From: Corynebacterium fournieri | GTDB taxonomy: Bacteria; Actinomycetota; Actinomycetes; Mycobacteriales; Mycobacteriaceae | Assembly (NCBI RefSeq): GCF_030408775.1 | Contig: NZ_CP047210.1 | Location: 2,170,001 to 2,234,000 of the forward strand | Direction of reading: 5' to 3' | Length of the DNA stretch: 64,000 nucleotides | Shown: one piece after another, positions 28,252 to 37,309 of the stretch | Layout: each line of letters starts with the position of its first letter | How positions within the stretch are numbered: the stretch's first letter is position 1 | Position numbers and translations under genes: made by a program | Notes under the pieces: generated by a model | The model's database searches: none | What the model saw: the letters and a program-made list of their open reading frames with translations, nothing else | Told to the model about the DNA's origin: nothing

Positions 28252-29724
28252 TTACTCGTAGCGAAGCGAGCTGAGCATCCCGGTTTCCATGTGATAGGCG
28301 TTATGGCAGTGAAATGCCCACTCACCGGGGTTGTCAGCGATCAGGTCGGCGATCATGGTTTCACCGTGGCGGAGAAGGACAGTGTCCTTGCGTAGCCCGT
28401 CGCTGCCGGGCAGCGCCCACGTGTGGCCGTGGATGTGCATGGGATGGGGCATCATGGTCCTGTTGCGCATGACCATCCGCAGGCGCTGGCCCTCCTGCAC
28501 GGTCGCGGAGGAGGATTGGCCGTCGGTGAGAATGCTCCATTCATACGGCATCATCTGCCCGCCCAGGTCGATGCTGACTTCTCGGTCTGCTGTGCCCTCG
28601 GGCAGGAGTGCACGGTCTGCTGGCTTCAGGGAGGACAGAAGCAGTCCGGTGGACGACAACTCGGGGAAGTCGACATCGGGGCGGGGGGCCTGGCCGCCGG
28701 CGGTGCGGATGACGGCGAAGGCGCGGTCGTCCTTACCCACCGCCAATGCCGTGAGCGGGAAGATGCCGTCGCCGAGGATGACCTCGACGTCGACACGCTC
28801 GCCCATCGACAGGTAGATCGATTCGGTCTCCAAGGGCTGGACAGGGAAGCCGTCGGTGTGGGTGACGGTCATGCGGTGACCACCGAGGGCCACCTTGAAG
28901 ATGGTGTCACCGCCGGAGTTGATAAACCGCAGGCGGGCCTTGTCGCCCGGGCGAGCCTCGAAGGTCCGGTGAGCACGGGGGATACGCCCGTTGATGAGGT
29001 AGTGCGGATACATCACATCGCCGGCATCCCCGCCCAGTACCCGGTCCGGGGTGCCGTGCATCATCTGGCCGTGACCTCCCATTCCGTTATGGTCGCCCGA
29101 ACCCATTCCGGTGAGCTTGTCGAGCTCACCGTCGGGAGTGCCCTGAATGCCATCGACCCAGTCGTCGAGCACGATGGTCCACTCGACGTCCTGATCCTCA
29201 GCGTCGTCCGGGTCGCGGACGATCAGAGGGGCGTGCAGACCCCGGTCGAGTTGCAGGCCGGTGTGGGAATGGTAGAAGTAGGTGCCACCGTGGGGGACTT
29301 CAAAAACATAGGAGAAAGACTCGCCAGGTTCAATGGGGTCCTGGGTCATGCCGGGCACACCGTCGGCTGCGTTGTGGAGTGCGATGCCATGCCAGTGGAT
29401 GGAGGTGCTCTCAGGCAGTTCATTGGTGATATCGACCTGCAGGACGTCGCCGGCGGTGGCCTCAATGGCCGCATCCCCGGTGTCAGAGACGTATCCCCAC
29501 GTCTTGGCTTCGATGCCGCCGATATCCAGGGAGAGGGGCCGGGCGGTCAGTGTCCGGCGCACCGTCGGCTCACCGAGCGCAGTGGGGGTGGGAGTGGGGC
29601 GAAGGGAGGGACCTGGTGCCGAGGCAGCGGGTCCAGGGTCGCTGGTGCAGGCGGCCACGGCCCCGGTGCCGGCGAGGACGAGCCCGCCGAGCAGAAACTG
29701 TCGTCGGGAAAACGCGTTCGTCAT
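28252..29724 (-). CDS. copO: Exported multicopper oxidase (CopO/CueO type)
   Basis: It oxidises Cu(I) to the less toxic Cu(II) outside the membrane. The 490-residue chain has a Tat signal (SRRQFLLGGLVLAG) with a following AACTS that may be a lipobox. All four copper-ligand blocks are present: HWHG (about 108), YFYHSHTG (about 150), HPMHIHGHTWAL (about 440) and HCHNAYHMETGM (about 475), covering the type 1 and type 2/3 sites. It is the second gene after cueP. C. glutamicum has the same oxidase next to copRS. Confidence 0.93.
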   Translation of the reverse strand: MTNAFSRRQFLLGGLVLAGTGAVAACTSDPGPAASAPGPSLRPTPTPTALGEPTVRRTLTARPLSLDIGGIEAKTWGYVSDTGDAAIEATAGDVLQVDITNELPESTSIHWHGIALHNAADGVPGMTQDPIEPGESFSYVFEVPHGGTYFYHSHTGLQLDRGLHAPLIVRDPDDAEDQDVEWTIVLDDWVDGIQGTPDGELDKLTGMGSGDHNGMGGHGQMMHGTPDRVLGGDAGDVMYPHYLINGRIPRAHRTFEARPGDKARLRFINSGGDTIFKVALGGHRMTVTHTDGFPVQPLETESIYLSMGERVDVEVILGDGIFPLTALAVGKDDRAFAVIRTAGGQAPRPDVDFPELSSTGLLLSSLKPADRALLPEGTADREVSIDLGGQMMPYEWSILTDGQSSSATVQEGQRLRMVMRNRTMMPHPMHIHGHTWALPGSDGLRKDTVLLRHGETMIADLIADNPGEWAFHCHNAYHMETGMLSSLRYE

Positions 29725-29795
29725 GATTTAACCTTCCTTGGTGCAAGATTTCAGTGATACGGGAGACAGTCGCAGGTGAGGATCCTGCTGAGCTA

Positions 29796-30371
29796 TCACG
29801 TCAGGCGCAGGTCTGTGACACAGGTGGCACCGTCGTCGGTGGTGGAAAACTCCGTGGAGCCGGTATGCCCCTGGTAGCTGACCTCAATCAGGCCGGTGAC
29901 ATCATCGGGAAGCCAGAAGCCAATAAACCCGTTGTCGAAGGTGGTTGTCGCCTCGTCCACCAGTACCTCACCGGTCGCCTCATCGGTGATCGTGACCTGG
30001 ATATCCTCATTGTCGAGTTCCCCCTGGCAGGTCGTGAGGCTGTGGTAGAAGCAGTCGTGGGTGGAGGTGAGATAGGGTGCGATCGAGACATACGTCTGAT
30101 TGTCGGGAAGATCGAGCGCGACTTCCTGGTCATCGCTCGAGAGCAGTAGTTCATCGGCACGCACTGAGGCGATCAGATCCGTGGGACGCTCAGTGACCTT
30201 CTGCCGGTCGAGGTGATCAATGATCTCCACCGCGTCCATGTCGGCCAGGCCATGGGTAGTCAGGAATGTGTCCTGGGACTCCGTCCCGTCGGCGGTGGGT
30301 TCCGGGTCGGCGGCCGAACACCCCGTGAGGGCGAGGGCAAGGGCCGCGGCTGCGATCGCTGCTCGTTTCAC
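29796..30371 (-). CDS. cueP: CueP-family copper-binding lipoprotein
   Basis: A periplasm-side (here envelope) copper-binding protein; Salmonella CueP is the characterised member. The 191-residue chain starts at GTG 30371 with AAGGAG upstream (MKRAAIAAAALALALTGCSA, lipobox LTGC). CueP signatures follow: TTHGLADMDAVEIIDHLD, the metal-ligand region STHDCFYHSLTTCQGEL (two Cys and His) and C-terminal ATCVTDLRL. A longer in-frame start at 30446 lacks a ribosome site. It is divergent from copR; the CopR box lies between them. Confidence 0.88.
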   Translation of the reverse strand: MKRAAIAAAALALALTGCSAADPEPTADGTESQDTFLTTHGLADMDAVEIIDHLDRQKVTERPTDLIASVRADELLLSSDDQEVALDLPDNQTYVSIAPYLTSTHDCFYHSLTTCQGELDNEDIQVTITDEATGEVLVDEATTTFDNGFIGFWLPDDVTGLIEVSYQGHTGSTEFSTTDDGATCVTDLRLT

Positions 30372-30696
30372 GTCAATCTCCTTGGATCGTGGTAGGACCG
30401 TGAGAAGACACCGCCTCAAGGTCGATGCCATACCTTTATCTAGCACGGGTGCCTGACGGACTAGGATTCAAAAACCCTGCTCAAAGCCTTATAACAGGGC
30501 GAAAAGGGGGTGAATTCGGTGGGCTGGGTCACCATCGGGACACCACCTCTCAGCCGTGGGCGATGTCGTTCTACCCGCCCCGGGTATGCGGTGCAGGCAG
30601 TGAAATCCCTGGTGGCGCCTGCTGAACCGACGAGGAGAGGCGATGCCGCCGGCCCGGGGTGGGGCACAGGGGTGACGGCGGTCGAAGGGTGATGTT

Positions 30697-30716
30697 TGAA
30701 GATTTGATGAAGATTT
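30697..30716 (+). promoter_or_regulatory. CopR binding site
   Basis: Two exact direct copies of TGAAGATTT separated by GA, at 30697-30705 and 30708-30716. This is the operator reported for C. glutamicum CopR in the equivalent copR/cg3286 intergenic region (recalled, not looked up). It lies 57 bp before the copR start. The remainder of the 402-bp intergenic stretch (30372-30773) shows no gene. Confidence 0.88.
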
Positions 30717-30773
30717 CCCGCCGGGCACTGAGCGAGGGTGGTATTCCCCCTTGCCGGAGCGATACTGGGGTCT

Positions 30774-31496
30774 ATGGCTGACCGCACACCGACCACCGCC
30801 ACGCCCCCGGGGCGGGTGCTGGTCGTCGATGATGAACAACCCCTGGCTCAGATGGTGGCCTCCTATCTCATCCGGGCCGGCTTCGATACCCGCCAGGCGT
30901 ACACCGGCACCCAGGCCGTGGACGAGGCCCGTCGCTTTTCCCCCGATGTTGTGGTGCTGGACCTGGGGCTGCCCGAACTCGACGGCCTGGAGGTATGCCG
31001 ACGGATCCGCACCTTCTCGGACTGCTACATCCTCATGCTCACCGCGCGTGGCAGCGAGGACGACAAGATCAGCGGTTTGACCCTGGGGGCGGATGACTAC
31101 ATCACCAAACCTTTTAGCATCCGGGAACTGGTGACCCGGGTGCATGCGGTGCTGCGCCGCCCGCGCACCAGCACCACCCCACCGCAGGTGACCACCCCCT
31201 TGATCGTTGGTGACCTCATCCTTGACCCCGTCGCCCATCAGGTGCGGGTGGGGGAGACGACCGTGGAGCTCACCCGCACGGAGTTCGAGCTGCTGGTTGC
31301 CCTGGCCCTGCGCCCCGGCCAGGTGCTGACCCGCCACGACCTGGTCACCGAGGTCTGGGACACCACCTGGGTCGGTGATGAACGCATCGTCGATGTCCAC
31401 ATCGGCAACTTGCGTCGCAAGCTCGGCACCGACACCCGGGGCCGGGGGTTGATCGACACCGTGCGTGGCGTGGGCTACCGGGTGGGGCAGCCATGA
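30774..31496 (+). CDS. copR: Copper-responsive OmpR-type response regulator CopR
   Basis: This 240-residue regulator has a receiver domain (VLVVDDEQ; phospho-acceptor Asp63 in VVVLDLGLPELDG; Lys in YITKPFS). An OmpR winged-helix domain spans about 140-238 (ELTRTEFELLVALALRPGQVLTRHDLVTEVW...VHIGNLRRKLG). With CopS it would activate the copper genes when extracytoplasmic copper rises. ATG 30774 is used; 12 extra residues from 30738 are promoter-like sequence. It overlaps copS by 4 bases. The cognate operator is immediately upstream. Confidence 0.95.
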   Translation: MADRTPTTATPPGRVLVVDDEQPLAQMVASYLIRAGFDTRQAYTGTQAVDEARRFSPDVVVLDLGLPELDGLEVCRRIRTFSDCYILMLTARGSEDDKISGLTLGADDYITKPFSIRELVTRVHAVLRRPRTSTTPPQVTTPLIVGDLILDPVAHQVRVGETTVELTRTEFELLVALALRPGQVLTRHDLVTEVWDTTWVGDERIVDVHIGNLRRKLGTDTRGRGLIDTVRGVGYRVGQP

Positions 31497-32620
31497 ATCA
31501 CGGACCCGGCCTGACCTTCCGCTTCCTGGCCGCCCAGGTGTTGGTCGTGGTGATTAGCCTGCTGGTGGCCGCGGCCGTGGCCACGATGGTGGGCCCGACC
31601 CTGTTCCAGGATCATATGTTGATGACCGGCCGGGAGTACCCCTCGCTGGAGCTGTTTCATGCCGAGCAGGCCTACCGGGACGCCAACCTGATCACCCTGG
31701 CCGTTGCCCTGCCCACCGCCTTGATCAGCGCCCTGCTGGCCAGCCTGTGGTTATCGCGTCGCCTGCGCACCCCCCTGCAGGATCTCACCCGCGCCGCTAC
31801 CAGCCTGACGGCGGGCGACTATCGTATCCGCGTGCCCGCCGGAGAAGCAGGCCCCGAGGTCACCACCCTGGCGCATGCTTTCAACACCATGGCCGACCGG
31901 CTGGAACACACCGAACAGGTCCGTCGCCAGATGCTCTCTGATCTGGCCCACGAAATGGGCACCCCCTTATCGGTGCTCACGGTCTACCTCGATGGTCTCC
32001 AGGACGGGGCCGTGGACTGGAATAATGCCACCCACACGATCATGGCTGACCAACTCACCCGCCTGACCCGGTTGATGGAAGACATCGACGATGTCTCCCG
32101 GGCCCAGGAACACCGGATCGATTTGGACCTGGCGGAGGAAGGACTCGGGGATCTGCTCCATACCGCCGCTGCTGCCGCGGGGGAAGCTTATGCTGTCAAA
32201 GGCGTCGATTTATAGGTCGAGACCATTACGGACACCGCCCGGGTGCTCGTGGACCGGCAACGCTTCGGCCAGGTGATGAGCAATCTCCTGTCGAACGCGC
32301 TACGGCACACCCCGGCCGGCGGGCAGGTCCGGATCAGCGTCCACCGACAGGGGGCGTCCACCGCGCTCATCCACGTCGCCGATGACGGCGAGGGCATCCC
32401 ACCTGGCCAGCTCGGACACATCTTCGAACGCTTCTACCGGGGGGATGCCGCCCGCAGCCGGGACAACGGCGGGGCCGGTATCGGTCTGACCATCTCCAAG
32501 GCATTGATCGAGGCCCACGGCGGCACTCTCACCGCTACCTCCCCCGGACCCGGTCGCGGAGCGGTGTTTACCCTCCGCCTCCCACTGTCCCCTCCCGACA
32601 GTGAGGAGGCTGCTCGGTGA
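31493..32620 (+). pseudogene. copS: Copper sensor histidine kinase CopS, interrupted by an in-frame TAG
   Basis: The reading frame from ATG 31493 to TGA 32620 would encode 375 residues, but codon 241 is TAG (32213-32215). No shift is needed: the same frame continues in full on the other side. Before the stop: two membrane helices around a 50-residue sensor loop, HAMP, and the HisKA domain with LSDLAHEMGTPLS (phospho-His about 152). After it: HATPase with N box SNLLSNALRHTP, DDGEGIP and GGAGIGLTI. The DHp and ATP domains are thus separated. It may be a null allele, two separately translated pieces (a GTG exists at 32243), stop-codon readthrough, or a sequencing error. The last 26 codons are duplicated at 44629. 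Confidence 0.88.
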
Positions 32621-32659
32621 CCACACCCTGCCCCGCGTGAGGGCCGTGCCCTCCACCTC

Positions 32660-32690
32660 TTGAAAATGTACCCCGGGGGGGGTATATGCT
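32660..32690 (+). promoter_or_regulatory. Promoter with CsoR-type operator (copy 1)
   Basis: TTGAAA (-35, 32660-32665) and TATATG/TATGCT (-10, 32683-32690) flank the palindrome TACCCCGGGGGGGGTA (32669-32684). It matches the pseudo-palindromic TACCC...GGGTA sites bound by copper-sensing CsoR repressors. Bound repressor would block polymerase; copper would release it. It drives the chaperone and probably copB. Confidence 0.8.
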
Positions 32691-32732
32691 AGCGAGCGTT
32701 ACCGCATCCCACCGACCCATAGGAGCTTTCCC

Positions 32733-33059
32733 ATGACCAACCCCCCGCCCCGCCTCTTGCCGATGACCTCTCACGGCTGCAGCTGTTGCGGACCTGCCTC
32801 ACGTGCCGACACCGCCTCCATCCCTGCCGCCAGCGACTCGTCAGCAGGAGGGTCCTCGCCGAGCTACCAGGTCACCGGCATGACCTGCGGGCACTGCGTG
32901 AAAAGCGTGACCCAGGCCCTTCAGGCCCTGCCTCAGGTCGACGACGTCCAGATTGATCTCGCTGCTGGTGGTGTTTCCACCGTCAGGGTCACCGGTGTCG
33001 TACCTCCGGAGATGGTTCGCCGGGCCATCGAGGAGGCCGGCTACACCGTCTTATCCTGA
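32733..33059 (+). CDS. Copper metallochaperone with HMA domain, copy 1
   Basis: This 108-residue protein has an N-terminal Cys-rich tag (SHGCSCCGPAS) and a Ser/Ala linker. An HMA domain (about 45-108) carries the Cu(I) motif G-M-T-C-G-H-C. It would carry copper to the CopB or CopA pumps. The start ATG 32733 has AGGAG 8 nt upstream. copB follows 52 bp later. A C. glutamicum chaperone gene lies in the same position between copS and copB. The near-identical copy is at 44818. Confidence 0.9.
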   Translation: MTNPPPRLLPMTSHGCSCCGPASRADTASIPAASDSSAGGSSPSYQVTGMTCGHCVKSVTQALQALPQVDDVQIDLAAGGVSTVRVTGVVPPEMVRRAIEEAGYTVLS

Positions 33060-33111
33060 TCAGTTTTACCCATCATCTCGACCCCGACCGGGTTGATGCG
33101 GAAGGAACCTC

Positions 33112-35343
33112 ATGAGCACTCCCCACCATTCCGGTGATCACCATGGTGATCACCCCGCTCCGGAAACAGGCCACACCCACCACCCGGATCATGCCAGCCA
33201 CGAACACCACGCAGATGCCGACACCCACGGCCAGGCGATGCCGCACGATCACCCGCACTCCGCCATGGACGAAGACCACCACGTTCATAGTCACGGCGAA
33301 CACGCCGGACACAGCACCGCAATGTTTCGGGACCGCTTCTGGTGGTCGCTGATTCTGTCCATTCCCGTCGTTATTTTCAGCCCCATGGTCGCCCAGCTGC
33401 TCGGCTACCACCTCCCGGCATTCCCCGGATCCACCTGGATCCCCCCGGTGCTGGGCACGATCATCTTCGTCTACGGCGGAACGCCTTTCCTCAAGGGCGG
33501 ATGGAACGAACTGAAATCCCGCCAACCCGGGATGATGCTCCTGATCGCCATGGCCATCACCGTGGCGTTTGTCGCCTCCTGGGTCACCACTCTGGGGCTG
33601 GGCGATCTTGACCTGGACTTCTGGTGGGAGTTGGCCCTGCTGGTGACCATCATGCTGCTGGGCCACTGGCTGGAGATGCGTGCTCTCGGGGCCGCGTCCT
33701 CCGCGCTTGACGCGCTGGCTGCCCTGCTGCCGGATGAGGCCGAGAAAATCATCGACGGGACCACCCGCACCGTGGCCATCTCCGAGCTGGTCGTCGACGA
33801 CGTCGTGCTGGTGAGGGCCGGTGCCCGGGTGCCGGCCGACGGAACCATCCTCGACGGAGCCGCCGAATTCGATGAGGCGATGATCACCGGCGAATCCCGT
33901 CCCGTCTTCCGCGACACCGGTGACAAGGTGGTCGCCGGTACCGTGGCCACCGACAACACCGTCCGCATCCGGGTGGAGGCTACCGGCGGGGACACCGCCC
34001 TGGCCGGGATCCAACGCTTGGTTGCCGACGCCCAGGAGTCCTCCTCCCGGGCCCAGGCCCTGGCGGATCGGGCGGCGGCGTTGTTGTTCTGGTTCGCGCT
34101 GATCTCCGCTCTGATCACCGCGGTGGTGTGGACCATCATCGGCAGCCCGGACGATGCCGTGACGCGCACGGTCACGGTACTGGTCATCGCCTGCCCGCAC
34201 GCCCTGGGCCTGGCGATTCCGCTGGTCACTGCGATCTCCACCGAGCGGGCCGCGAAATCCGGGGTGCTCATCAAGGACCGGATGGCGCTCGAGCGGATGC
34301 GCACCATCGACGTGATGCTCTTCGACAAAACCGGCACCCTAACCGAGGGGGCGCACGCGGTCACCGGTGTCGCGGCAACTGTCGGCGTCACCGAGGGCGA
34401 GCTGCTGGCCCTGGCCGCCGCCGCGGAGGCCGACAGCGAGCACCCCGTGGCCCGCGCCATCGTGGCGGCCGCGGCCGCCCATCCCGAGGCCTCCCGTCGG
34501 CAAATCCGTGCAACTGGTTTCAGCGCCGCCTCCGGCCGGGGGGTCCGGGCCACTGTCGATGGCGCTGAGATCCTCGTGGGCGGGCCGAACATGCTGCGCG
34601 AGTTCAACCTCACCACCCCGGCCGAGCTCACCGACACCACCAGCGCGTGGACCGGGCGTGGGGCCGGTGTGCTCCATATTGTCCGCGACGGTCAGATCAT
34701 CGGCGCGGTGGCCGTCGAGGACAAGATCCGCCCCGAATCCCACGCCGCCGTGAAAGCCCTGCAGGACCGCGGAGTGAAGGTCGCGATGATCACCGGTGAC
34801 GCGCAGCAGGTGGCCCAGGCGGTTGGCAAGGACCTGGGGATCGATGAGGTCTTCGCCGAGGTCCTGCCCCAGGACAAGGACACCAAGGTCACCCAGTTAC
34901 AGGAGCGTGGCCTGAGCGTGGCCATGGTCGGCGACGGTGTCAACGACGCCCCCGCTCTGACCCGCGCGGAGGTTGGTATCGCCATCGGGGCCGGCACGGA
35001 TGTGGCCATGGAATCTGCCGGGGTGGTCCTGGCCAGTGACGACCCGCGGGCAGTGCTGTCGATGATTGAGCTCTCGCAGGCCAGCTACCGCAAGATGATC
35101 CAGAACCTCATCTGGGCCTCTGGCTACAACATCCTCGCCGTGCCGCTGGCCGCCGGCGTGCTCGCCCCGATCGGGTTCGTGCTGTCCCCGGCCGTGGGCG
35201 CGATCTTGATGTCTGCCTCGACCATCGTGGTGGCCCTGAACGCCCAGCTGTTGCGCCGCATTGATTTGGATCCGGCCCACCTGGCTCCGACCGACGGGAA
35301 GGAGGAGAAGGCTGCTATGAGCTCTGCAGCCCCCGTCCGCTGA
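33112..35343 (+). CDS. copB: CopB-type copper-exporting P-type ATPase
   Basis: This 743-residue P1B-type ATPase has a His-rich N-terminal metal-binding tail (about 20 His in the first 70 residues) in place of HMA domains. The transmembrane metal motif is C-P-H (VIACPHALGL, about 358-362), typical of the P1B-3 CopB group. The actuator ITGES, phosphorylation site DKTGTLT (about 404) and hinge [12 protein letters not shown] (about 603) are intact. It would pump copper out of the cytoplasm. The first 22 codons recur as a truncated copy at 45197. Confidence 0.95.
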   Translation: MSTPHHSGDHHGDHPAPETGHTHHPDHASHEHHADADTHGQAMPHDHPHSAMDEDHHVHSHGEHAGHSTAMFRDRFWWSLILSIPVVIFSPMVAQLLGYHLPAFPGSTWIPPVLGTIIFVYGGTPFLKGGWNELKSRQPGMMLLIAMAITVAFVASWVTTLGLGDLDLDFWWELALLVTIMLLGHWLEMRALGAASSALDALAALLPDEAEKIIDGTTRTVAISELVVDDVVLVRAGARVPADGTILDGAAEFDEAMITGESRPVFRDTGDKVVAGTVATDNTVRIRVEATGGDTALAGIQRLVADAQESSSRAQALADRAAALLFWFALISALITAVVWTIIGSPDDAVTRTVTVLVIACPHALGLAIPLVTAISTERAAKSGVLIKDRMALERMRTIDVMLFDKTGTLTEGAHAVTGVAATVGVTEGELLALAAAAEADSEHPVARAIVAAAAAHPEASRRQIRATGFSAASGRGVRATVDGAEILVGGPNMLREFNLTTPAELTDTTSAWTGRGAGVLHIVRDGQIIGAVAVEDKIRPESHAAVKALQDRGVKVAMITGDAQQVAQAVGKDLGIDEVFAEVLPQDKDTKVTQLQERGLSVAMVGDGVNDAPALTRAEVGIAIGAGTDVAMESAGVVLASDDPRAVLSMIELSQASYRKMIQNLIWASGYNILAVPLAAGVLAPIGFVLSPAVGAILMSASTIVVALNAQLLRRIDLDPAHLAPTDGKEEKAAMSSAAPVR

Positions 35344-35395
35344 CTTTCAATCCTTCATCGACTCCCCCATACACAACCTCCGAAAGGGAACCCCC

Positions 35396-36058
35396 ATGAA
35401 GCGCACCATCACCATCGCCGCTCTCGCCTTGACCTCCACCCTGGTTTTGTCCGCCTGCGCAGATAACACTGAGGGAGAAAACACCGACACCACGACCATC
35501 GCCACTACGTCCGCCCCCGACACCACCGAAACGACCGGGGCCACCACGGATCCTGAGACAGAGACGGGGGCGGCCGGAGAGGTCTCCGCCGAGCACAATG
35601 ACGCGGACATCATGTTCTCGCAGATGATGATCCCGCATCACCAACAGGCCGTGGAGATGAGTGAAATCCTCCTGGCCAAGGACGATATCCCGGCCGAGGT
35701 CATCGAGTTCGCCCAGGGTGTTATCGATGCCCAGGGGCCGGAGATCGACCGGATGAATACCATGCTCGAGACCTGGGAAGAAGATCCGGTCACCGGTGAT
35801 ATGGGTGAGATGGACCATGGCGGGATGAGTGGAATGATGAGCGAGGAGGACATGACAGCCCTCGAGGACGCCAAGGGCACCGAGGCTGCCCGGCTCTACC
35901 TTGAGCAGATGACCGCCCACCATGAGGGCGCGGTCGATATGGCCCGCGAAGAGGTCACTGATGGCCAGAACCCGCAGGCCATCGCTCTGGCTGAGCAGGT
36001 CATTGAAGATCAGGAGGCCGAGATCGCCGAGATGGAGCAGATGCTCAACGAGCTCTGA
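35396..36058 (+). CDS. DUF305 copper-associated lipoprotein
   Basis: This 220-residue exported protein has a lipoprotein signal (ALTSTLVLSACAD) and a Thr/Glu-rich linker. The DUF305 ferritin-like helical domain has two His/Met-rich repeats: DIMFSQMMIPHHQQAVEMSE and LEQMTAHHEGAVDMAREE, with a Met/His-rich loop GEMDHGGMSGMMSEEDM between. Such proteins are common in copper and silver islands and are thought to bind metal outside the membrane. It lies 52 bp after copB, probably the same operon. Confidence 0.88.
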   Translation: MKRTITIAALALTSTLVLSACADNTEGENTDTTTIATTSAPDTTETTGATTDPETETGAAGEVSAEHNDADIMFSQMMIPHHQQAVEMSEILLAKDDIPAEVIEFAQGVIDAQGPEIDRMNTMLETWEEDPVTGDMGEMDHGGMSGMMSEEDMTALEDAKGTEAARLYLEQMTAHHEGAVDMAREEVTDGQNPQAIALAEQVIEDQEAEIAEMEQMLNEL

Positions 36059-36145
36059 ATAAGGACATTCCCCGACCACCCCAGATGAGAAACACGACCA
36101 TACGGCCATCGGGCCAAACGAGGATTTCCGGGAAGGACAATCAGC

Positions 36146-37198
36146 ATGCCGAATAAAATCAAGGTTGCAGTAAACGGGTACGGTGTCATCGGTAAACGTG
36201 TAGCCGACGCGGTGAGAGCCCAGGAAGACATGGAACTCCTCGGGGTCAGCGACGTCACCACCGATTACCGGGTCGCCACCGCCATCACGCAGGGCATCCC
36301 GGTCTATGCCTCCACCGAAGAAGCCCACCAAGAGATGAGCGCTGCCGGATATCCCATCGCCGGGAAACTACCGGACCTGCTCGACAACGCGGATGTCGTG
36401 GTGGACTGCACCCCGTCCACCATCGGGGCCGGCAACCTCGACCTCTATCGCACCCATGGAGTCAAGTCCGTGTTCCAGGGCGGGGAGAAGCACAGTCTCA
36501 CCGGCCACTCCTTCGTTGCCCACGCCAACTACAGTTCCACGCTTGGACGCGACACCACCCGCGTGGTTTCCTGCAACACCACCGGCACTGTCCGCACCCT
36601 TATCGCACTCCAGGACGCTGGATTGCTGTCCAAAGCGCGGGGAGTGCTTGTCCGCCGGGCCACCGATCCGTGGGAATCCGACCACTCGGGGATCATGAAC
36701 ACCATAGTTCCCGAAGGTCGTATTCCCAGCCATCAAGGCCCAGACGCCCAGTCGGTGGTCCCCGACCTGGATGTGGTGACCATGGCGGCCAAGGGAGCGC
36801 ACACCCACAACCACCTGCATTTCTGGACCATCGAGCTAACCCGCCCGGCAGACACAGAAGAGGTTCTCGAAGCGTTGAAGGCGATGCCGCGGATCGCTTT
36901 CGTGCGGCGCTCCGATGGAATCGTGGCGGTCAACAGCACCGTCGAATTGATGCGAGATCTAGGCCGGCCACGGGGCGATATGTATGAGGTCGCCATCTGG
37001 GAAGATATCCTGACCGTGCAGGGCAATGAGTTGTTCTGGACGTACACGGTCGACAACCAGGCCATCGTCATCCCCGAGAACATCGACGCAATCCGTGCCC
37101 TGGCTGGCACCGTGGAAGACGGTGATGAGTCCATCCAGCGCACCGACCGTGCCCTGGGGGTGCGCGCGGACTTTTTCTCACCTCTGTCCAACGGCTGA
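36146..37198 (+). CDS. Type II (archaeal-type) glyceraldehyde-3-phosphate dehydrogenase
   Basis: It oxidises glyceraldehyde-3-phosphate to 1,3-bisphosphoglycerate with NAD(P). The 350-residue protein is not GapA-like but matches the archaeal family: VAVNGYGVIGKRVADAV (Rossmann loop), VVDCTPSTIGAGN, FQGGEKH, catalytic Cys143 in VVSCNTTGTVRTL, PSHQGPDAQSV, and AHTHNHLHFW, which by eye carries the second catalytic His. Archaeal enzymes usually have His-His in the PSH(H)GPD block; here it is His-Gln. A ribosome site (GGAAGG) precedes the ATG. It lies 87 bp after the DUF305 gene on the same strand. Confidence 0.9.
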   Translation: MPNKIKVAVNGYGVIGKRVADAVRAQEDMELLGVSDVTTDYRVATAITQGIPVYASTEEAHQEMSAAGYPIAGKLPDLLDNADVVVDCTPSTIGAGNLDLYRTHGVKSVFQGGEKHSLTGHSFVAHANYSSTLGRDTTRVVSCNTTGTVRTLIALQDAGLLSKARGVLVRRATDPWESDHSGIMNTIVPEGRIPSHQGPDAQSVVPDLDVVTMAAKGAHTHNHLHFWTIELTRPADTEEVLEALKAMPRIAFVRRSDGIVAVNSTVELMRDLGRPRGDMYEVAIWEDILTVQGNELFWTYTVDNQAIVIPENIDAIRALAGTVEDGDESIQRTDRALGVRADFFSPLSNG

Positions 37199-37220
37199 TT
37201 CCAGCAGGAGACACCCACGG

Positions 37221-37261
37221 CGGTGCCCGACCCAGATCGCTCATGTCCGGGTCGGGCACCG
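37221..37261 (+). terminator. Hairpin after the type II GAPDH gene
   Basis: CGGTGCCCGACCC (37221-37233), a 15-base loop, and GGGTCGGGCACCG (37249-37261): a perfect 13-bp stem. There is no clear T-run, but strength and position, 22 bp after the stop and before a convergent gene, fit a terminator for both directions. Confidence 0.7.
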
Positions 37262-37309
37262 CTGTATAAGCAGTTGATCAGGCGCACCGCGCCTTTTCGG
37301 AAGGCGTAG

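Larger units (their letters stand above)
32543..33178 (+). repeat. 636-bp direct repeat, copy 1
   Basis: It contains the last 26 codons of copS, the CsoR-type promoter, the whole chaperone gene and the first 22 codons of copB. It recurs in the same orientation at 44629-45264 with scattered substitutions, one base fewer in the operator G-run and one extra base in the copB part. The copies enclose 11,450 bp. Confidence 0.9.

Noticed and set aside
32216-32620. Independent small ATPase gene after copS
   Set aside because: It is in the same frame as CopS and completes its domain order, so one interrupted gene is simpler; separate translation from GTG 32243 is only a possibility.
33073-34640. Long minus-strand frames opposite copB
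   Set aside because: They are codon-bias shadows of copB with no protein-family pattern.
36146-37198. GAPDH as part of an ArsJ-type arsenic export pair
   Set aside because: No ArsJ-like transporter, arsC or arsR is recognisable in the window, and the flanks are copper genes.
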